A stretch of 43,801 nucleotides of DNA from Verrucomicrobia bacterium ADurb.Bin006 (GCA_002071485.1 MWFF01000097.1:1-43801); one strand, 5' to 3'; shown: positions 8,811 to 17,891, numbered from the stretch's first letter. Program-made: numbers and translations. Notes: a model not told the origin generated them from the sequence alone.

Positions 8811-9749
8811 TCAGGCCATCTTCTCGAAGACACGGCGGGCGTACTCGGCACTGCGCCGATGAGCCTCGACGGGATCGAGCGTCTTGGGCGTGCCGGCCTC
8901 GACGGCAATCTCGAGGACGATGTGGGGTTTGACCTTCTTGCGGATGAGCGCCGCCGACAGCGCTTCGTAATCGATGTCGCCGGGGCCGAACGTTTCGGAC
9001 CAGACGCCCTCTTGCGACTGGCGTAGGTGGACCTCGCTGATCCGATTGCCGTAGAGTTCGATCACGTCGAAGAGCGCGACCTGGGAGTTGCCGGCGCCGC
9101 GATACATCCAGTGGGCGTCGAGGCAGAGCGTGACATGGCGCGGATCGGTTCCGGCCAGCATGTGATGGAACTCGCGCGCGGCCATGCGCAGCTCGATGTC
9201 GTGGTAATGATAGGCGAGCGTGATTTTGAGTGCGGCGAGTTCCTTGCCCAATCGGTTCATGACCGCGGCCTGGGTGCGCAGTTGCTCATCGGTCTTGTTC
9301 TCGGGCCCCCCCCAGCGGAGCGGGTTGGGATTGGTGACGATGATCCGGGTGCCGAACGGTTTCACGGCACGGGCCGTCGCCAGGATTTGCTCGACGCTGC
9401 GGTCTGCCGCCGCCGGCTCGTGCAGGGTGCTATTGACATAGACCGATCGCATCTCGAGCCCGTGCTTCTTGAGCAAGGGGAGCAGCGTCCTGAGGTCTTC
9501 GGTGCCCCCGACACCCGGTTCAAATCCATTGAGGCCGCTCGCCGCCACGTCCTTCAAACCCGCGTCCAGCGAGCCGGCAAAGTTGCGCCCCTCACGCTGG
9601 TAAAACACCTGCCAGGAATAGGCGTTGGTGGCCAGGTGGAGTTTGTCCCCACGGGCCGCGCGGGCCGGCGACGGAAGGGCCAGCGCCGCTGCGCCAGCCA
9701 ACGCGGTGTGCTGCAGAAAGGTCCGACGCGACAGCGATTGGGTTTGCAT
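8811..9749 (-). CDS. Tat-exported sugar phosphate isomerase/epimerase-like TIM barrel
   Basis: 312 residues. A Tat signal is present (SRRTFLQ at residues 6-12, then a run of Ala/Leu up to PARA near 30). The rest is a xylose-isomerase-like TIM barrel (AP endonuclease 2 superfamily) with the usual metal-site residues scattered in strands, for example AYHYHD and CLDAHW. It probably isomerises or epimerises a sugar outside the cytoplasm. The start at 9749 is chosen because it puts the twin-arginine motif at the N-terminus; the open frame runs 29 residues further upstream without recognisable content. It faces the Gfo/Idh/MocA gene end to end, and the pair may share a function though not a transcript. 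Confidence 0.88.
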   Translation of the reverse strand: MQTQSLSRRTFLQHTALAGAAALALPSPARAARGDKLHLATNAYSWQVFYQREGRNFAGSLDAGLKDVAASGLNGFEPGVGGTEDLRTLLPLLKKHGLEMRSVYVNSTLHEPAAADRSVEQILATARAVKPFGTRIIVTNPNPLRWGGPENKTDEQLRTQAAVMNRLGKELAALKITLAYHYHDIELRMAAREFHHMLAGTDPRHVTLCLDAHWMYRGAGNSQVALFDVIELYGNRISEVHLRQSQEGVWSETFGPGDIDYEALSAALIRKKVKPHIVLEIAVEAGTPKTLDPVEAHRRSAEYARRVFEKMA

Positions 9750-10061
9750 GGGCCAATTCAAGCATGCCGAGGCTGACGCGGCAATCCTTGGCAAGACTTT
9801 CCGCAGACCTTTTTGCAGACCCGCGATTTCCATCAAGTAAACAGTTTGGAGCCCACGAAATGGGGCCGGCCGCGGCTCGATCCACGTACGAATATTCAGC
9901 CGTGCGGATCAGGCCATCCTGTGTCCAGGCCCTCGACTGCAGGAAGATCGTCCGACTCTGGCGCCCGAGCTTCACCTCGTGGCGATTTTGCGGTTGGTGG
10001 GAGCGACGGGGGGAGTCCCAAGGCTGGCTTCCGGCGCGCGTGGCTGCGGGCTGAAGGTCGG
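9750..10061. other. Spacer without a recognisable gene
   Basis: I see no supported gene here. Several frames are open for 60-160 codons on both strands, as usual in GC-rich DNA, but none has a recognisable domain. It borders two degenerate gene scraps at 10062-10147 and 10222-10292, so it is probably decayed sequence plus the promoter region of the Tat-exported isomerase near 9750-9850. Confidence 0.5.
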
Positions 10062-10147
10062 GCTCCCATTCCGGTTGCACCCAAAGTCCGCCAGCGCGTT
10101 GTGCGCCCCCCCTCGAAGTATACGCTGGTCACGTCGTGGAGAAACGC
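10062..10147 (-). pseudogene. Fragment of an IS1634-like transposase
   Basis: About 28 codons on the minus strand read FLHDVTSVYFEGG and, after a one-base shift in a run of seven G (C on the plus strand near 10106-10112), AHNALADFGCNRNG. Together they resemble the catalytic-core block of IS1634-family transposases, typically DVTSxYFEG followed by NALAxxGYNRDG. Only this block survives; no inverted repeats were found. The identification is from motif memory and needs a search. Confidence 0.45.
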
Positions 10148-10221
10148 CGCCCCGGCCCCTTCCCGCACGGCTTGGGGGCCAAAGCCGCCTCAATCAGGCT
10201 CTGGCCATCCTCCAGGTTGAT

Positions 10222-10292
10222 TGCGGCCGCGATGCCAAGGTCCTCGATGACCGAAGGGTGCAGCCGATACGAGAGGGCGTGCACATCCTCGG
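10222..10292 (-). pseudogene. Fragment of a sensor histidine kinase (DHp helix)
   Basis: About 24 codons directly following the stop of the GH2 fusion gene translate to TEDVHALSYRLHPSVIEDLG plus IAAA. This closely matches the second dimerisation-helix region of NarL-partner type (HisKA_3) kinases, where LSxxLHPSxLEDLGL is characteristic. There is no ATPase domain after it and no start, so it is a gene scrap. Confidence 0.5.
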
Positions 10293-13200
10293 TTATTTGA
10301 CTTCTTTGACCGTGACCAAGCCGACGTCGATGTACTGGCCACCGCCGGTCTGGCGGCAGTGGACGGCGATGGTGTTGGGGCCTGCTTCGAGGGCAGCCTT
10401 CGCCTGGGGCGTGAGCGGCGCGGTTTCGTAGGCCGTCGTGTAGCCGGAGAGTTGGAGCGCCAGCACGCCGTTGAGATAGACCTCGGCATCCTCGTCATGG
10501 TGGATGAGGAACTGCACGTCCTGGCCGGCGATGGCCGGCAGCGTGAACTGGCGTCGCAGCCAAATGTTCGGGCTGTTCCACTCGGTCCGCACCCGGGCGC
10601 CCGGAGTGCCGCGCGTGCCGAATCCGCTCTGTCCCTGCTTCCAGGCGGAATCGTCGAAGTCCGGTTTCTCCCAACCTTGTCCTGGACGTGATGTTGTATA
10701 GCGCCACGGCTGGCCTGTCCGTTCGCCGGTTGGCACGGCTTCCGTCACAATGGGCGCCTTGGGCATGGGCGCCCAGTTGGAGGCCTTGGTTGTGTCGCGT
10801 CGGGCATGTTTTCTCCAGACGGCATTGTCGTAGAGCATCTGAGCGAATACGCCACCGATCACGGGGCGGGCGGTGAAGCCGACCTTGCGCGCCGTCTTGG
10901 TCTGGTACCAGTCGGTGAGAGGCGAGCGATCCGGCGTTTCGTTCATGAAGAGGAAGATCGGGTCGGTCAGAGCCTCGAAGTCGGCGCGGTTCTGGGTGAG
11001 GGTCGCGGTCCAGGCGATCCAATCGAGCTTGGTATAGGTCTGACGATTATCGAGCGGCAAACCGTAGCGATTCTGGATCGTCTTGTAGAAGTCCATTTCC
11101 TTGCGCATGACCTCGGCAGGGAACAAGTCGAGGCCGAGGATGCGGTCCCACATGAGATTGTACTTCTGGCTCCAGGTGCCGGGACGATCGAATGCGAGCC
11201 GGAACTTCTCGCCGTCGTCGGCCTCCTTGACCCAGCGCGCCGCGAACTCCTTGGCCAGCTTCAGGTATTCGCCGGCCTTGGCGTTGTCGCCGCGGGCCGC
11301 GCAGAGTTTGGCGAAGGCACCCAAGCCACAGATGGCCTTGGCGCTGAGATTGACGTTGTGGGCGAGATGTCCGGCGAAATCATCGGTGCAAAGCTGGTTT
11401 TCCGGATCGAAGCCTTTGTCTTTGAGGTAGGCGGCCCACCGTTCGAGTTGGGGCCAGTAGAGGCCGGCGAAGTCCGCGTTGCCCTCCATGTGGGCGACGG
11501 CGCCGAAGAGCAGGAGCAGGTTGCCGCTCTCCTCGACCGGCATCTGATTGTTCTCGCCCCGCTCGCCGTCGCCGTACACCTGACCGTTGGCGTGCGGGTA
11601 GGTGCCCAGATCATGGGGAGCGAAGGGGAGCTTCCAGCGCTCACTCGCCGCGTAATTCATGAACGGCACGAGGAACGACTTCGCCAGCGACGGCCCGAAG
11701 AGCAAGAATTGCGGGGACATCGGGTAGAAGATATCGGAAGTGCCGATGTAGCCATTCGAGTGGTTCTCTTTGCTGAATTGCAGCGGCTGGCCATTGGCGT
11801 CAGCGACGAACTTACCGCCGGCAAAGCACTGGCGATAGGCGAGCGCGCACAGCTTTGCGTACTTCTCGCCGCCGGCGCGTTCGAGATCGGCCATCAATTC
11901 CTTGTCGAAACTGTCGCATTGGGCGGCAAGGCTCTCGAATTCCCGGTTGGCGGCTTGCAGCAGGTCGGACGCTTCCCAGCCGTTGCGCCGCCAATACGGC
12001 CGCAGATTCTTCTTCATGTACTGAATCGAGAAGAGGTCGTCGTAAGCAAGAATGAGGCGCTCGGTGTCGCCTTCGGTCCCGACGCCGCGCAGGCGGAAGG
12101 TCATGGCGGCCACGGGTTGGTCGTCGTTGGCGGGGCGCGGTTGGCGCGCATCCATGGTCTCGGGGAGCGACCCGCTATGCACGAAAGCGGCGCGCGCTGC
12201 CGAGGCCGGGGCGACGACTGCCTGCTGGACGCGTCCGGAATCCGCCGCGGTGTACAGGTAACCCCAGTCAATGCGCAGATCGTCGCCTTTCTTGGCCAGG
12301 ACGGGCTGGTCCTTCGAGCCGACTTTGAGCGCGACGAGAGGACCGAACGCCTCCTTTGACCACACCACGGCTTGTGCCGGGTCATTGACCGTCAATTCGG
12401 AGGAGGCGTCGAAGTAGATTGCGACGTCATGCTTTTGGCCATCGAGCGATTTGACGTCCCAGATCAGGTAGGTGACCGGACGTGAAAGCACGTCGATGTT
12501 GTGCGGCAGGACGGGGGTAAGGAACATCAGCGCAAGCGCGACGCCGTCGCCCTGGAATCTGTAGGCGGTGCGTGTCGGCAGGACCGCCAGGTCGACCTGA
12601 TCGAGTGCAGGCACGCCGACGGGGCTTGGGCCCATGACCCGGTAGGGCTTGCCATCGATCCGGATCATGCTGGTGAGCCGATGCGGCTTGCCGGTCCAGT
12701 GAGTCGTATCCTCATCCGTCAGCCGATCGGCGGGAGACCAGATGCTGAAATAAGGGTCGCAAGCGACCAGCGGCGTGGCTGGCGGGACCAGGGTGGCGCC
12801 TTCGGCGCGGCGCGGCGGCGGCGGGGTGTAGACCGTCAGGTTCGCGGCGCGGATGGCGGCTTCGTCCAGCTTGACGACGGCGCGGTCATAAGTCATGAGG
12901 CCGTTGACCTCGATCTCGACGTCGGTGGTCTGTGTATAGACGGCGGCGGCGAGACCCGGCTCGCCGGTCAGAGGACGGAGTCTGCGGATGAGAGCGATGT
13001 AGGCGTCGGTGAGATCGTCGGAGTTTTTGTAGCTGCGGTAACCCCAGTTCTTTTCGTCTTGCCACGTGTGGCCCTGGAGCGGCAGGCCCAGGCCGCCAAA
13101 CTCGCCCAGGACACCGGCGCGCATCTCCTCGATTCGCGGTGCGGCCGGGCCGGGGTAGCTGTGGATGTCCATGACGTCGCCGACCTTGCGATCCGTCCAG

Positions 13201-14648
13201 CCGCTGGCGTTGTTGACGAGACGGGTTGGATCCCAGGACCTGATCAGATCGACGATGCGGGGTGTGTCCCATTGGCCCCAGCCTTCGTTGTAAGGCACCC
13301 ACATGACGATGCTCGGGTGGTTGTAGAATCCGTCGACGAGCGCCTTGAGTTCGGTTTCGAAGTTGCGAGCCGACTCGGGCGAGCGGGTGATGTCGGGATC
13401 CGATCCCCCGATATACTTGTCGCCGCTGGGCATGTCCTGCCAGACGAGGAGGCCGAGTCGATCGCACCAGTAGTACCAGCGCGCCGGCTCGATCTTGACG
13501 TGTTTGCGGGCCATGTTGAAGCCGAGCCGTTTCGTCATCTCGATGTCGTAGCGGAGCGCCTCGTCCGTCGGCGCGGTGTACAATCCATCGGGCCAGAATC
13601 CCTGATCGAGCGGGCCGAACTGGAACAACGGCTTGTTGTTGAGACCGAGTCGAAGCGTGCCGTTGGCGTCCTTGACCAGCGCGCTCTTGCGCATTCCAAA
13701 GTAGGACTCGGCCTGGTCGGTCGTGGTGCCGTTGTGCGATACGGTGAGCTTGAGCCCGTAGAGAAAGGGCGTGTCCGGTGTCCAGAGCCGGGCGTCTCTG
13801 AGCTCGAGTTCGAGAATCGTCGAGAATGGGCCCGCGGCGGCGCGGTTCTTTTCTCCGATCGCGCCACTGGCGACGATCTGGGTGCCATCCTGGATTTCCG
13901 CCTTCACCGACACGTCGCCCGTGCCGCCCACCAGCTTGAAGTCAAGCCGGACCGCGCCGGCATCGACATCGGGAGTGATCCGGACCGCATCGAGATGGGT
14001 GGCGGCCACCGGCTCGATCCAGACCGTCTGCCAGATGCCGCTTGTGGGCGTGTACCAGATGCCGTGCGGATTGCGAATCTGTTTGCCGCGCGGCTGGTAA
14101 CCGGCGTCGGTCGGGTCCCAGACCGCAACGACGATTTCCTGCTCCGCGCCCGGTTTGAGGGCGGTGGTCATGTCGAACTTGAACGCGTCGTATCCGCCGC
14201 GATGGCGCCCCACTTCCTGGCGATTGACCCACACGGTTGCTTCCCAATCGACGGCGCCAAAGTGGAGCAGCACCTGCTTGCCTATCCAGGCGTCGGGCAC
14301 CTGAAACGTCCGGCGATACCAGAGCCGCTGATTCTCGCCCAGGCGCTTCATGACGCCCGACAGCGCCGATTCGAGCGGATAGGGGACGAGAATCCGGCCA
14401 TCCCATGCGGCGGGTCGGGATGCGTCCTTGTCGGCAATCGCATAGTCCCAGAGGCCGTTGAGATTGAGCCAATCCGCGCGCTTCAACTGCGGACGCGGGT
14501 ATTCCGGCAAGGCGTTTTGGGGCGACACATCCTTGGCCCAACGCGTCATCAACGGGCCCTGCGCCGGCTGCCAATCCGCGGCGTGCGGTGTGATCAGGCC
14601 GGCCAGGGCACCGAGTGTGAGCAGAAACACAGTGGCGAGCTTCATCAT
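10293..14648 (-). CDS. Secreted fusion: GH2 glycosidase + DUF4965/glutaminase-A-like module + C-terminal beta-sandwich
   Basis: 1451 residues with a Sec signal peptide (residues 1-24, ending near HAA). Residues about 55-600 are a complete glycoside hydrolase family 2 enzyme: sugar-binding domain, Ig-like domain and TIM barrel with acid/base Glu455 (NEGWGQ) and nucleophile Glu516 (GEFGG). A proline-rich linker (PPPPRR, about 609-614) leads to a second enzyme-like half, about 620-1325, with the DUF5127, DUF4965 and DUF1793 blocks of the glutaminase-A-like family (six-hairpin fold; for example GYIGTSDIFYPMSP and WDRILGLDLFP). The last 120 residues look like a carbohydrate-binding beta-sandwich. 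Likely periplasmic or extracellular glycan degradation; substrate unknown. The start is set at the Met pair before the signal peptide; upstream codons in frame to 14741 look unused. It is divergent from the glycosyltransferase at 14754. Confidence 0.9.
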   Translation of the reverse strand: MMKLATVFLLTLGALAGLITPHAADWQPAQGPLMTRWAKDVSPQNALPEYPRPQLKRADWLNLNGLWDYAIADKDASRPAAWDGRILVPYPLESALSGVMKRLGENQRLWYRRTFQVPDAWIGKQVLLHFGAVDWEATVWVNRQEVGRHRGGYDAFKFDMTTALKPGAEQEIVVAVWDPTDAGYQPRGKQIRNPHGIWYTPTSGIWQTVWIEPVAATHLDAVRITPDVDAGAVRLDFKLVGGTGDVSVKAEIQDGTQIVASGAIGEKNRAAAGPFSTILELELRDARLWTPDTPFLYGLKLTVSHNGTTTDQAESYFGMRKSALVKDANGTLRLGLNNKPLFQFGPLDQGFWPDGLYTAPTDEALRYDIEMTKRLGFNMARKHVKIEPARWYYWCDRLGLLVWQDMPSGDKYIGGSDPDITRSPESARNFETELKALVDGFYNHPSIVMWVPYNEGWGQWDTPRIVDLIRSWDPTRLVNNASGWTDRKVGDVMDIHSYPGPAAPRIEEMRAGVLGEFGGLGLPLQGHTWQDEKNWGYRSYKNSDDLTDAYIALIRRLRPLTGEPGLAAAVYTQTTDVEIEVNGLMTYDRAVVKLDEAAIRAANLTVYTPPPPRRAEGATLVPPATPLVACDPYFSIWSPADRLTDEDTTHWTGKPHRLTSMIRIDGKPYRVMGPSPVGVPALDQVDLAVLPTRTAYRFQGDGVALALMFLTPVLPHNIDVLSRPVTYLIWDVKSLDGQKHDVAIYFDASSELTVNDPAQAVVWSKEAFGPLVALKVGSKDQPVLAKKGDDLRIDWGYLYTAADSGRVQQAVVAPASAARAAFVHSGSLPETMDARQPRPANDDQPVAAMTFRLRGVGTEGDTERLILAYDDLFSIQYMKKNLRPYWRRNGWEASDLLQAANREFESLAAQCDSFDKELMADLERAGGEKYAKLCALAYRQCFAGGKFVADANGQPLQFSKENHSNGYIGTSDIFYPMSPQFLLFGPSLAKSFLVPFMNYAASERWKLPFAPHDLGTYPHANGQVYGDGERGENNQMPVEESGNLLLLFGAVAHMEGNADFAGLYWPQLERWAAYLKDKGFDPENQLCTDDFAGHLAHNVNLSAKAICGLGAFAKLCAARGDNAKAGEYLKLAKEFAARWVKEADDGEKFRLAFDRPGTWSQKYNLMWDRILGLDLFPAEVMRKEMDFYKTIQNRYGLPLDNRQTYTKLDWIAWTATLTQNRADFEALTDPIFLFMNETPDRSPLTDWYQTKTARKVGFTARPVIGGVFAQMLYDNAVWRKHARRDTTKASNWAPMPKAPIVTEAVPTGERTGQPWRYTTSRPGQGWEKPDFDDSAWKQGQSGFGTRGTPGARVRTEWNSPNIWLRRQFTLPAIAGQDVQFLIHHDEDAEVYLNGVLALQLSGYTTAYETAPLTPQAKAALEAGPNTIAVHCRQTGGGQYIDVGLVTVKEVK

Positions 14649-14753
14649 CGGCCCAGTTTCACTTTGGCGAGGGCGTTCGTCGAGCGCAAATCCGCTGTCC
14701 TCGCAGAGTTGTTCTTGCCGGGGAACGGCTTTCTGGCGCACCGTGTCGCGCCG

Positions 14754-15911
14754 ATGCGGTTTCTGATGTTGAATTGGCGAGATCCGAACAACCCGCTGGC
14801 GGGGGGTGCGGAGCGGGTGACTGCCGGTTATTTGTCTGCCTTACGCCAGCGCGGGCACGAGGTGTTCTGGTTTGCGAACCTTTTTAGCGGCGCGGCGATC
14901 GAGGAAACCGTCGAAGGCATCCCGGTCGTGCGGGGAGGCGGCAAGGGGAGTTCGGTTCTGGCGGCCAGGCGATGGTATCGGCGGCAGCGTCCGTTTGATC
15001 TGGTGATTGACCAGCATCACGGGATTCCGTGGTACGCGCCGTGGTGGTCGGGCACGCGGTGTGTGGCGTACATCCACGAGGTGTTGGGGCCGATCTGGGA
15101 CGTGTTCTACAACTGGCCGTGGTCGGCCATTGGCAAGTGGCAGGAACGTCGGACGATCTGGCTCTACCGGAATGTGCAATTCTGGACGGCCTCGGCCTCG
15201 ACAAAGACCATTTTGTCCGAGATCGGCGTCCGACACGTTCAGCTCATTCCCTACGGCGTCCATACGACAGCCATCCCGGAACTCGAGTCGAAACCGATCG
15301 AGCAACCTGTGCGCCTGGTCATGGTGTCACGGCTCGCGCCGAACAAACGAGTCGACCACGGCATTCGGGCTTTGCGATGCCTGGCCGACCGGGGCATCCG
15401 AGCGACGCTGAATATCGTGGGCGCGGGCGACATGGAACCGGCGTTGCGGGCTCTGACCTCGAATCTGAGAGTGGGCGGGATGGTGCGTTTTTCGGGGCCG
15501 CTCTCGGAAGCGGCGAAGGATGCTGCGCTGCGAGAGGCTCATTTGCTCCTGCACGCCTCCCTGCGCGAGGGGTGGGGGCTGAATATCATCGAAGCCAACG
15601 CCATGGGCACACCCGCCGTCGTCTATCCCGTCGCCGGGCTGATCGAGGCCACGGTGCAGGATCAGACGGGGCGCGTTGCGGACTCGGAATGCCCGGAGGC
15701 ACTCGCGGATGCCGTGCAGCGGTGCGTCGAAGCGCAGGAGGATTATCAGCGGTATCGACGTTGTGCGTGGGAGCGGGCTAAGACCTTTCACTGGAGCCAA
15801 GTGCTGCCAAAGGCATGCGATTGGCTCGAGGCACGGGCTAGCTCGCAGAGCAGTCCTCTTGCGAAGTCTGACCGCCCTGTGCACCGTCGGGGTGCGAACC
15901 ATGCGGGCTAG
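14754..15911 (+). CDS. Family 4 glycosyltransferase (GT-B fold)
   Basis: 385 residues. The N-terminal Rossmann half begins with the donor-family loop NPLAGGAERV (about 12-21) and the C-terminal half has the GT4 signature: REGWGLNIIEANAMG, with the paired acidic E-x7-E residues. It should transfer a sugar from a nucleotide-activated donor to an envelope or exopolysaccharide acceptor on the cytoplasmic side. The start at 14754 gives the normal MRFLMLNW start of the fold; the open frame upstream (to 12501) is only the antisense shadow of the GH2 fusion gene. It is divergent from that gene, with 105 bases between starts, and convergent with the small membrane protein at 15934. No other polysaccharide gene is adjacent. 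Confidence 0.93.
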   Translation: MRFLMLNWRDPNNPLAGGAERVTAGYLSALRQRGHEVFWFANLFSGAAIEETVEGIPVVRGGGKGSSVLAARRWYRRQRPFDLVIDQHHGIPWYAPWWSGTRCVAYIHEVLGPIWDVFYNWPWSAIGKWQERRTIWLYRNVQFWTASASTKTILSEIGVRHVQLIPYGVHTTAIPELESKPIEQPVRLVMVSRLAPNKRVDHGIRALRCLADRGIRATLNIVGAGDMEPALRALTSNLRVGGMVRFSGPLSEAAKDAALREAHLLLHASLREGWGLNIIEANAMGTPAVVYPVAGLIEATVQDQTGRVADSECPEALADAVQRCVEAQEDYQRYRRCAWERAKTFHWSQVLPKACDWLEARASSQSSPLAKSDRPVHRRGANHAG

Positions 15912-15933
15912 GGGCTGAGAACCGCGGGATCGC

Positions 15934-16356
15934 TCAGTGTTGCCGGTCAGGCGTGTCTTGATTCACTCCGTTCTTGGAACAGCCGCACGACTTCTTGTCG
16001 CTGTGCGCTTCGAGCACACCCTCGGCTACAGCGCGGCTGACGGTCTTGACAGCATCCTGAGTTCCCGAGGCCAGATCGGAAATGGCGGCGGCAGCGACGG
16101 GCACCTGTTCCGCGGCGGTGTAGCGGGCGACTGCGCCCATAAACCCGAACAGGCACATGACACCGCCGACAAAGAGCAGCGGTATCCCAACCCAGCAACA
16201 CCAAAAGAGACGGGGCGATCCACTCCCCCCAAAGGCCGCGAAGAAACTGGAGAGGCCGATGATGAGGAAGACGAGACCTGTCGACCCGAGCAGCAGGCCC
16301 GCGACACGCAGGAATGTGCGGGTTGCCGTGTGCCGCGGTGTTTGCAGTTGGTTCAT
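15934..16356 (-). CDS. Small two-helix membrane protein with Cys-containing tail
   Basis: 140 residues of unknown function. Two transmembrane segments are evident (about 14-38 and 51-76), with a CCW pair at the second. A soluble C-terminal part rich in Ala/Val (VPVAAAAISDL...) ends in a KKSCGCSKNG cysteine motif that could bind a metal. It lies 9 bases after the fucosidase stop on the same strand, so it is probably co-transcribed. I recognise no family. The open frame agrees with the strand and spacing of its neighbour, which supports it being real. Confidence 0.65.
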   Translation of the reverse strand: MNQLQTPRHTATRTFLRVAGLLLGSTGLVFLIIGLSSFFAAFGGSGSPRLFWCCWVGIPLLFVGGVMCLFGFMGAVARYTAAEQVPVAAAAISDLASGTQDAVKTVSRAVAEGVLEAHSDKKSCGCSKNGVNQDTPDRQH

Positions 16357-16365
16357 AGAGGGCGG

Positions 16366-17709
16366 TCAGGGCTTGCCCTGAATCTTGAGCAGGACCGTGG
16401 AGGACAAGGCGTCGGGCGCGACTCGAGGCAGCGTCAGTGCGACGCCTTCTGGTGTCTGCGCAAAGCGCACGGTGGCGTCGCTTCCGAGCAAGGCGGCGGA
16501 ATCGACGCTGTTCTTCAGACCTGGCACGAGCAGGTTTCCGTCGGCGGGCCAGTCGAACACGTGCAAGTAAAGTCGAGTCGTGCTGTCCGGTGCGGCTTTC
16601 TGGGTACACCGGCCCCAAGGCAGATGCTTGAAAGGGCTGGCGCTGGTGCCGTAGATGGCCTCGTGATGGACTTTCATCCAACGTCCGATCTCCGCCAAAC
16701 GCTGAACGCTCGGTTCTGGAAAGAGGCCTTCGCTGGTTGGGCCCACATTGAGCAGGTAGTTGCCGCCTTTGCTGGCGCAGTCGATGAGGTTGCGCACCAG
16801 CGTCCTTGTGCTCTTCCAATTCTGGTCATGCTTGTTGTAGCCCCAGTGGTTGTTCATCGTCATGCACGATTCCCAGTAGACGCCCGGACCAAACCCGGTA
16901 GCGGGGATTTCCTGTTCGGGCGTGCCATAGTCGCCGACGCCGCCCGCGCCTTTGTCCATTCCGTCCATGCCGGCGCGGCCCTTGCCGACGCGATTGTTGA
17001 TGATGATGTCGGGTTGGAGGCTGCGGACGTAGTTGTAGAGGTCGCGCCCGCGCTCGACGGTCCACGGTTTCTCCCATTCGCCGTCGAACCAGAGGATTCC
17101 CAGCGGACCGTAACGGGTGATGAGTTCCTTGAGTTGGCCTTTCATGAACCGAATGTAACGCTCCATATCGGGCGGCGTTGCCGGCGCCGTATCGTTCCAG
17201 GCGCGACGGGTTTCCCAGTCCGGGTGATGCCAGTCCATGATCGAGTGGTAGAAGCAGAGGCGCAGGCCCTCGACCCGGCAGGCCGCCGCCAACTCGGCGA
17301 GCGGGTCGCGCGGGAAGGGTGTCGCTTTCATGCACCAGTCGGTGAGATTCGAACGGAAAATCCCGAAACCGTCGTGGTGTTTCGATGTGATCACAATGTA
17401 CTTCATCCCCGCATCCTTGGCCATGCGCACCCACTGACGGGCGTCGAATCTGACCGGATTGAACTCCTTCGCGTACTGCATGTATTGGGAGACCGGCATT
17501 TTCGTCTCCTCGAGGAACCACTCGCCGTAGTTGGTCTTGCCCTGCCATTCGCCGGCAGGCACCGAATAGACGCCCCAGTGGATGAACAGACCGAACCGAT
17601 CGTTGTTGAACCAGGCCATCCGCTCGGCCTTTTGGGCGGGCGTTTCCTGGGCGTGCACCGCGGTCGCACACAAAACAACAGAAGCCATCGCGCAGAGCCA
17701 TCGTGTCAT
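16366..17709 (-). CDS. Secreted alpha-L-fucosidase, family GH29
   Basis: 447 residues with a Sec signal peptide (1-20, cleavage near VHA). GH29 landmarks follow: FGLFIHWGVYS (39-49), KHHDGFGIF (110-118), and the nucleophile Asp209 in ILWFDGEWE. It removes alpha-linked L-fucose from glycans by a retaining mechanism, outside the cytoplasm. A C-terminal beta-sandwich of about 100 residues (HVFDWPADGNLLVPGL region) is typical of the family. It is the first gene of a probable two-gene unit with the small membrane protein. With the GH2 fusion and the ceramidase-like gene it forms a local set of glycan and glycolipid degrading functions. Confidence 0.94.
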   Translation of the reverse strand: MTRWLCAMASVVLCATAVHAQETPAQKAERMAWFNNDRFGLFIHWGVYSVPAGEWQGKTNYGEWFLEETKMPVSQYMQYAKEFNPVRFDARQWVRMAKDAGMKYIVITSKHHDGFGIFRSNLTDWCMKATPFPRDPLAELAAACRVEGLRLCFYHSIMDWHHPDWETRRAWNDTAPATPPDMERYIRFMKGQLKELITRYGPLGILWFDGEWEKPWTVERGRDLYNYVRSLQPDIIINNRVGKGRAGMDGMDKGAGGVGDYGTPEQEIPATGFGPGVYWESCMTMNNHWGYNKHDQNWKSTRTLVRNLIDCASKGGNYLLNVGPTSEGLFPEPSVQRLAEIGRWMKVHHEAIYGTSASPFKHLPWGRCTQKAAPDSTTRLYLHVFDWPADGNLLVPGLKNSVDSAALLGSDATVRFAQTPEGVALTLPRVAPDALSSTVLLKIQGKP

Positions 17710-17891
17710 GGAATCTCTTTCAGTTGCTCGGCAGAACCGAGATTTGGAGTCTCAACGGGCATTGTGACGATGGGCGCAGACTACCGGCTCCCGGCTCAGG
17801 CCGCGAGAAAATTCCATGCGCGGACGGGGACTGGATTCCGGCGGGGAGCACGCCGGGCGGTCGTGTTGGCAAACGGCGCTCGAGCCCGTCC

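Noticed and set aside
10806..12359. 517-codon plus-strand open frame
   Set aside because: Antisense to the DUF4965 half of the fusion gene; composition is typical of a mirror frame in GC-rich coding DNA.
12501..14753. Open frame on the plus strand of more than 750 codons leading into the glycosyltransferase
   Set aside because: It is exactly antisense to the GH2 fusion gene, which has full domain structure; the plus-strand translation has no recognisable domain. The GT starts at 14754.
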